This document shows, piece after piece, positions 6,115 through 9,645 of a DNA stretch of 9,645 nucleotides. How positions within the stretch are numbered: the first letter of the stretch is position 1; each line of letters begins with the position of its first letter. Made by a program: the position numbers and the translations under genes. The notes below the pieces were generated by a model, which searched no databases, was not told where the DNA came from, and worked only from the letters and a program-made list of their open reading frames with translations. Origin of the DNA: UBA6183 sp041302975 (GTDB lineage: Bacteria > Bacteroidota > Bacteroidia > UKL13-3); NCBI GenBank assembly GCA_041302975.1, contig JBFYQC010000102.1, forward strand, positions 1-9,645. Direction: 5' to 3'.

Positions 6115-6807
6115 ATGTCTTATAAAGTACTTCTGGTTGAAGATGATCAATCTATAGGCAGCTTAATAGAAGCTGTATTTAATGGAAATGGCGCTCAAAT
6201 AAGTTGGTTTTCGAGCGGAAGAGAGGCTATTGATAATTTTCGAAAGGGGCAGTTTGATATTTGTATACTTGACTTTTCCTTACCCGACATGGATGGTTTT
6301 ACCCTAAGTACACAAATTAAGGCTATTGATGATGTGCCCTTTTTATTTGTTACAGCAAATCACGAAACACAAGTTAAATATCAAGCATTTGAGAATGGTT
6401 GCGATGATTTTATATTGAAACCTTTTCAGGTAAGAGAATTGGTGTTACGAGTTGAAGCTATCATACGCAGGTGTAAAAAAAACGACACCATTGTTGACTT
6501 GAACAATTTACTACCACCAGATTTTAACTTCGATTATAATGCACGTTTAATATCATACGAAAACAAAGCCATTAAATTAAGTGGAAAAGAATCGCACTTA
6601 ATGAAGTTAATGCTTGACCATATAAATCAAGTTGTAACACGTAAAAAATTAATGGAAGAGGTATGGGGAACAACTGATAACTATACATCTAAGTGTTTAG
6701 ATGTGTACTTATCTAAACTTCGTAAAATCATAAAAGAATTTACTCCGTTAGAGATTTTAAACGAACATGGCGTAGGTTTCAAAATCATCTCTCTTAAAAA
6801 CGCATGA
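6115..6807 (+). CDS. OmpR/PhoB-family response regulator (receiver plus winged helix)
   Basis: This 230-residue protein is a two-domain DNA-binding response regulator. The receiver domain (about 3-120) has the acidic pair D10/D11 in VEDD, phospho-acceptor D53 in ILDFSLPDMDGF, switch threonine T80 in FVTAN, and K102 in LKPF, so it should be phosphorylatable. A linker rich in N and P leads to an OmpR-type winged helix (about 138-226) with the recognition-helix region TSKCLDVYLSKLRKII (191-206) and the wing sequence GVGFKI. It starts at ATG 6115, which leaves only three residues before the first beta strand. It is transcribed away from sufB across a 219-base control region. No histidine kinase lies beside it in the window, so its signal and targets are unknown. 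Its stop is one base from the stop of the convergent hydrolase gene. Confidence 0.93.
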   Translation: MSYKVLLVEDDQSIGSLIEAVFNGNGAQISWFSSGREAIDNFRKGQFDICILDFSLPDMDGFTLSTQIKAIDDVPFLFVTANHETQVKYQAFENGCDDFILKPFQVRELVLRVEAIIRRCKKNDTIVDLNNLLPPDFNFDYNARLISYENKAIKLSGKESHLMKLMLDHINQVVTRKKLMEEVWGTTDNYTSKCLDVYLSKLRKIIKEFTPLEILNEHGVGFKIISLKNA

Positions 6808-6808
6808 T

Positions 6809-8134
6809 TTAATTATTACTTATTGCAAATTTCTTAACCATAGTTTTATGGTTTGAAGTAAAACGTATGGTATAGATACCATCGCTAAAGTTGCTAATAT
6901 CAATTTGGCCTTGAAGCATTGGGTATCTATAGGTTTCCTCATATACTAATTGTCCGTTCTTATTATGTAGATACACAGTTAACGGTTGGTGTTGTAAGCC
7001 TATTGTATAATTCAACTCTTTTTTTGCAGGGTTAGGCCAAATATTAATTTCATCTTTAATATTTGGGTCTGTTTTAATGTTCGTATATTCTACTTCCATC
7101 AATTTGTTTAACTCATTCCAAAGTGTTGTATCAAAAGCAATAGGAACCAATCCTCCTCCATCTGCATCTTCGCCCATTCTTATAATTACAATGTCTCTTT
7201 CTGGCCATATGTATATTTTTTGGTCATTTTTCCCTAATGCCATCAACAATCCATCTGGTGCAGGTGGACATATTTTACCTTGGAATGTAAGATTAGATCC
7301 TGGTAGTTTAAAACTGCCTTTACCATTTAACCACCACAAATAACCATAGGCTTGATTATAGGGCTGAGAAGTATTGGTCATTTCGTTGTAGTATCCAATA
7401 CTCTTTAATATCGTATCGTTTGACCAAATCCCTTTATTTAATAGCAATAAACCAAAACGAGCCATCGATCTTGGTTTTGAGTAAAATACATGATCAATCC
7501 ATAATCCACTAATACCTGTTTTTACACTTAAGTTTTGTGCTGTAAACTGCTGTATTGTTTTGTTTGAGGCTTCTTCAATCACATCATGTATGAGGTGATA
7601 TGGAGCATTGTGGTAATACCAAAAACTGCCTGCATCCGATCTATATTTTAAACAAGTCGGATCAGTGCAATCTAAATCAGTGACCTGATAATCTAGCCCA
7701 CTTGTCATGGTTAGTTGGTGTTTAATGGTAATCAAGCCTTCCTTTTCAGGGGCACAACTACTCCAACCTCCCCCCAAATATTTACTTACTGAATCGTTGA
7801 TTTTAATAATCCCTTGGTCCTGCGCAATACCCGTTAAAAAACCTGTTAAACTTTTACCCGCAGATGCCCAATACCATGCAGAATCTTGTGTAAATGAGCC
7901 AAAATAATCCTCAATTACTATTCTTCCATTTTTTAAAACAATGAACGCTTTTGTTTTTTTTAACGCTAGTAAATCATGCAAACTATCTAAACGTGACGTA
8001 TTCCATCCTAAACTTTGCGCAGAAACGGTTTCCCATGCATTACCGGTTGTTGCTGGGAAATAACGTTGCGCAAAAACCTCACTAATCAACAAAATAAACA
8101 TTAACAACAGTGTATGTTTTTTCATAAAAGGCAT
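6809..8134 (-). CDS. Secreted serine hydrolase of the beta-lactamase/DD-peptidase fold with T9SS sorting domain
   Basis: From ATG 8134 the protein has 441 residues. A signal peptide (basic KKH, then LLLMFILLI) ends at about V-F-A22|Q. The catalytic domain (about 25-350) has the SxxK motif S91-A-G-K94, giving nucleophile and base, and a YxN motif Y174-H-N176, as in class C beta-lactamase-like and NylB-like esterases. The usual third motif (KTG or HxG) is replaced by something like LGKND (300-304). Residues 363-441 form a T9SS type A sorting domain: W-P-N-P-A-K-K-E-L-N, VYLHNKNGQLV, SDGIYTIRF and the final VKKFAI. The substrate is unknown; esterase, peptidase and amidase are all possible. The frame extends to TTG 8137, but ATG 8134 or ATG 8125 (starting directly at MKK) is more credible. 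It has no partner gene. Confidence 0.88.
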   Translation of the reverse strand: MPFMKKHTLLLMFILLISEVFAQRYFPATTGNAWETVSAQSLGWNTSRLDSLHDLLALKKTKAFIVLKNGRIVIEDYFGSFTQDSAWYWASAGKSLTGFLTGIAQDQGIIKINDSVSKYLGGGWSSCAPEKEGLITIKHQLTMTSGLDYQVTDLDCTDPTCLKYRSDAGSFWYYHNAPYHLIHDVIEEASNKTIQQFTAQNLSVKTGISGLWIDHVFYSKPRSMARFGLLLLNKGIWSNDTILKSIGYYNEMTNTSQPYNQAYGYLWWLNGKGSFKLPGSNLTFQGKICPPAPDGLLMALGKNDQKIYIWPERDIVIIRMGEDADGGGLVPIAFDTTLWNELNKLMEVEYTNIKTDPNIKDEINIWPNPAKKELNYTIGLQHQPLTVYLHNKNGQLVYEETYRYPMLQGQIDISNFSDGIYTIRFTSNHKTMVKKFAISNN

Positions 8135-8154
8135 CAATTATTACTTTACTTATG

Positions 8155-8175
8155 ACCTATCAAACAATAATAGGT
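8155..8175. repeat. Inverted repeat ACCTAT-N9-ATAGGT upstream of the serine hydrolase
   Basis: ACCTAT (8155-8160) and ATAGGT (8170-8175) form perfect six-base arms around nine bases, 20 bases upstream of the hydrolase ATG. The position would suit an operator or a 5'-leader hairpin. The spacer between the divergent hydrolase and reductase genes (8135-8304) is otherwise AT-rich, and I see no clean TTTG/TAnnTTTG pair in it. Confidence 0.3.
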
Positions 8176-8304
8176 TTAATATTTTAAATTGAAGACAAGA
8201 ATAAACCAGCAATTAAAATTCAAATTACTTGTTATTAATTACTATTGTGTAAGGTATATTAATTGTTGGAATTTGTATACTTGCATCAACTCAAATACAA
8301 AAAA

Positions 8305-9456
8305 TTGAATAACACAAAGCTGGTTGATGTAATTATTGTTGGCGCAGGACCTGCTGGTTCAACTTGTGCAATTACACTGAAAAATAGTGGTTTAAAAGTA
8401 GCTTTACTTGATAAAGACATTTTTCCGCGCGACAAAATTTGCGGTGATGCCGTAAGCTCTGTAGCTAAACGCATTTTACGCCAAATCGACCCAGAGTTAG
8501 AAACTAGCTTATTGGATTTTGCACCTAAAACAAACATTACCCAAGCTAAATTATACAGCCCAAATTTTAAAAGTTTATCCTTCTCTTTTTCAAAAACAGG
8601 CCATTGTATACGCAGAAAAGACTTCGATAATTGGTTATTTGAAATTGCCAAACAAAACCCAAATAATGAGATTATACTAAACAGTAAACTTAAAGATGTG
8701 AATACCAATGCAGACTTTGCTGAAGTTGTTTTAGTTGATGGAACAACTATTAGAGGAAAAGTTATTGTTGGTTGCGATGGCGCGCATAGCGTTGTTGCCA
8801 AAAAACTGAACAACTTTAAAGTTGATCGTAAACATTATAGCGGTGCGGTTAGGCAATATTACAGTAACATAAAAGGTTTAGAAGGAAATGCATTAGAAGT
8901 ATATTTTTTAAAAGGTTATTTACCTGGTTACTTTTGGATTTTTCCACTAAGTAATAATGAAGCCAATGTTGGTTTTGGGATGTTGAGCGAAACCATTGCT
9001 AAGAATAAAATCGACCTAAAAGCGAGCATGCACGAAATTATTAACAATATCCCTGAGATACGCGAACGATTTAAAGATGCAACGCCATCGGAAGCTGTAA
9101 AGGGATTTGGCCTACCTTTAGGTTCAAAAAAATATAACATTAGTGGCCATAGGTTTATGCTTTGTGGTGATGCCGCATCGTTAATAGATCCTTTCAGTGG
9201 AGAAGGTATTGAAACAGCTATGGAAAGTGGAAAATTTGCTGCAGAGCAAATTATTAAAAGTATTGATCAAAATAACTTTGGTGCTAACACCTTGAAAGCC
9301 TACGATGAACGTGTGTACAAAAAAATGTGGGGAAATTTTAAAAACCATTATTACTTGCAACGGTTATTAAGCGATAGGGTTAGTCTAATAAATACGCTAA
9401 TCAAGATTGGAAACATTCCTTGGGTTAATAAACAAATCACTAAAATGTTTTATTAA
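8305..9456 (+). CDS. Geranylgeranyl reductase-family FAD-dependent oxidoreductase
   Basis: From TTG 8305 the product is 383 residues. It shows the para-hydroxybenzoate-hydroxylase/GGR flavoprotein fold: the dinucleotide motif VIIVGAGPAGS (9-19), ribose-binding D36, the GGR-family segment FPRDKICGD (40-48), a GCDGAHSVV motif (156-164), WIFPLSNNEANVGFGM (211-226), and the second FAD motif GDAASLIDPFSGEGIETAM (288-306). Such enzymes reduce isoprenoid double bonds in lipids or quinones or act on related substrates; the substrate here is unknown. No membrane segment is obvious. The frame is open to TTG 8263 but contains no ATG before the FAD motif. TTG 8305, preceded by A-rich sequence, places the first strand at residue 7 as is normal. 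It lies 26 bases before the adenosyltransferase gene, probably in the same operon. Confidence 0.9.
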   Translation: MNNTKLVDVIIVGAGPAGSTCAITLKNSGLKVALLDKDIFPRDKICGDAVSSVAKRILRQIDPELETSLLDFAPKTNITQAKLYSPNFKSLSFSFSKTGHCIRRKDFDNWLFEIAKQNPNNEIILNSKLKDVNTNADFAEVVLVDGTTIRGKVIVGCDGAHSVVAKKLNNFKVDRKHYSGAVRQYYSNIKGLEGNALEVYFLKGYLPGYFWIFPLSNNEANVGFGMLSETIAKNKIDLKASMHEIINNIPEIRERFKDATPSEAVKGFGLPLGSKKYNISGHRFMLCGDAASLIDPFSGEGIETAMESGKFAAEQIIKSIDQNNFGANTLKAYDERVYKKMWGNFKNHYYLQRLLSDRVSLINTLIKIGNIPWVNKQITKMFY

Positions 9457-9482
9457 TTAGAGGTTAAAACCAAAAACACATC

Positions 9483-9645
9483 ATGACATTTAAAATATAC
9501 ACCAAAACCGGAGATAAAGGCGAAACATCATTAATTGGAGGCGTTCGTGTTCCTAAGTTCCACTTGCGTATTGAAAGCTACGGAACTGTTGATGAACTAA
9601 ACAGTTATTTAGGGTTAATTATTGATGGTTTAAATAACAAAGAAA
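9483..9645 (+). CDS. PduO-type ATP:cob(I)alamin adenosyltransferase, 5' part only
   Basis: Fifty-four codons are present before the window ends. The N-terminus reads M-T-F-K-I-Y-T-K-T-G-D-K-G-E-T-S-L-I-G-G, the ATP-binding start of PduO/MMAB-type corrinoid adenosyltransferases, followed by the conserved R-V-x-K block (22-25) and RIESYGTVDELNSYLG (29-44). The enzyme transfers the 5'-deoxyadenosyl group of ATP to cob(I)alamin, making adenosylcobalamin for enzymes such as methylmalonyl-CoA mutase. The usual A in RIEAYGTVDE is S here, a mild change. It starts at ATG 9483, 26 bases after the reductase stop and on the same strand. A full family member has about 180-190 residues, so roughly 70 percent lies beyond the window. 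The family is certain; the 3' end cannot be judged. Confidence 0.93.
   Translation, partial: MTFKIYTKTGDKGETSLIGGVRVPKFHLRIESYGTVDELNSYLGLIIDGLNNKE

Noticed and set aside
8135..8304. Possible cobalamin riboswitch ahead of the reductase and adenosyltransferase genes
   Set aside because: The region is short and AT-rich and contains no B12-box-like conserved sequence or G/C-rich stems.
8286..8813. 175-codon open frame on the minus strand
   Set aside because: It lies opposite the FAD-binding reductase, whose motifs are unmistakable; the protein is low-complexity with no family features, so it is a shadow frame.
1..9645. Mobile elements, CRISPR arrays, tRNA or rRNA genes
   Set aside because: I found no transposase, terminal repeats, regularly spaced repeats, or tRNA/rRNA signatures; the genes are tightly packed with similar base composition throughout.

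Overview
The window is AT-rich and densely packed with genes. It looks like chromosome from a member of the Bacteroidota. Three things point there: a secreted protein ending in a type IX secretion (T9SS) C-terminal sorting domain, candidate promoters with the TAnnTTTG -7 element of that phylum, and A-rich translation starts without clear Shine-Dalgarno sequences. The gene content is core metabolism and regulation. I see no mobile element, CRISPR array, tRNA or rRNA.

Layout. (1) Bases 1-90 carry a candidate promoter and the first eight codons of a leftward gene cut by the window edge. (2) Bases 91-5895 hold a complete SUF iron-sulfur assembly operon read right to left: sufB, sufC, sufD, sufS, sufE and a DUF59/SufT-like gene, closed by a strong perfect hairpin at 91-130. 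(3) Bases 5896-6114 are a divergent control region. It has a TAnnTTTG element facing each way, a dyad over the suf -7 box, and a 29-codon ORF before the next gene. (4) 6115-6807 encodes an OmpR/PhoB-type response regulator with no kinase beside it. (5) 6809-8134, convergent and one base away, encodes an exported serine hydrolase of the beta-lactamase/DD-peptidase fold with a T9SS tail. (6) 8305-9456 encodes a geranylgeranyl-reductase-family flavoprotein starting at TTG, followed 26 bases later by the 5' part of a PduO-type cobalamin adenosyltransferase that runs off the window.

How the genes work together. SufS removes sulfur from cysteine and SufE accepts the persulfide. The SufB-SufC-SufD scaffold builds the cluster using SufC ATPase activity, and the DUF59 protein is a maturation accessory. 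All these proteins keep their key residues. The reductase and the adenosyltransferase probably share a transcript. The serine hydrolase stands apart.

This is mostly an ordinary region, and I do not claim a new system. The items most worth checking are in the non-coding DNA: the TTGTGC-N7-GCACAA dyad on the suf promoter, perfect palindromes in three suf spacers, and the short in-frame ORF ahead of the response regulator. Next come the TTG starts and the degenerate third motif of the serine hydrolase.
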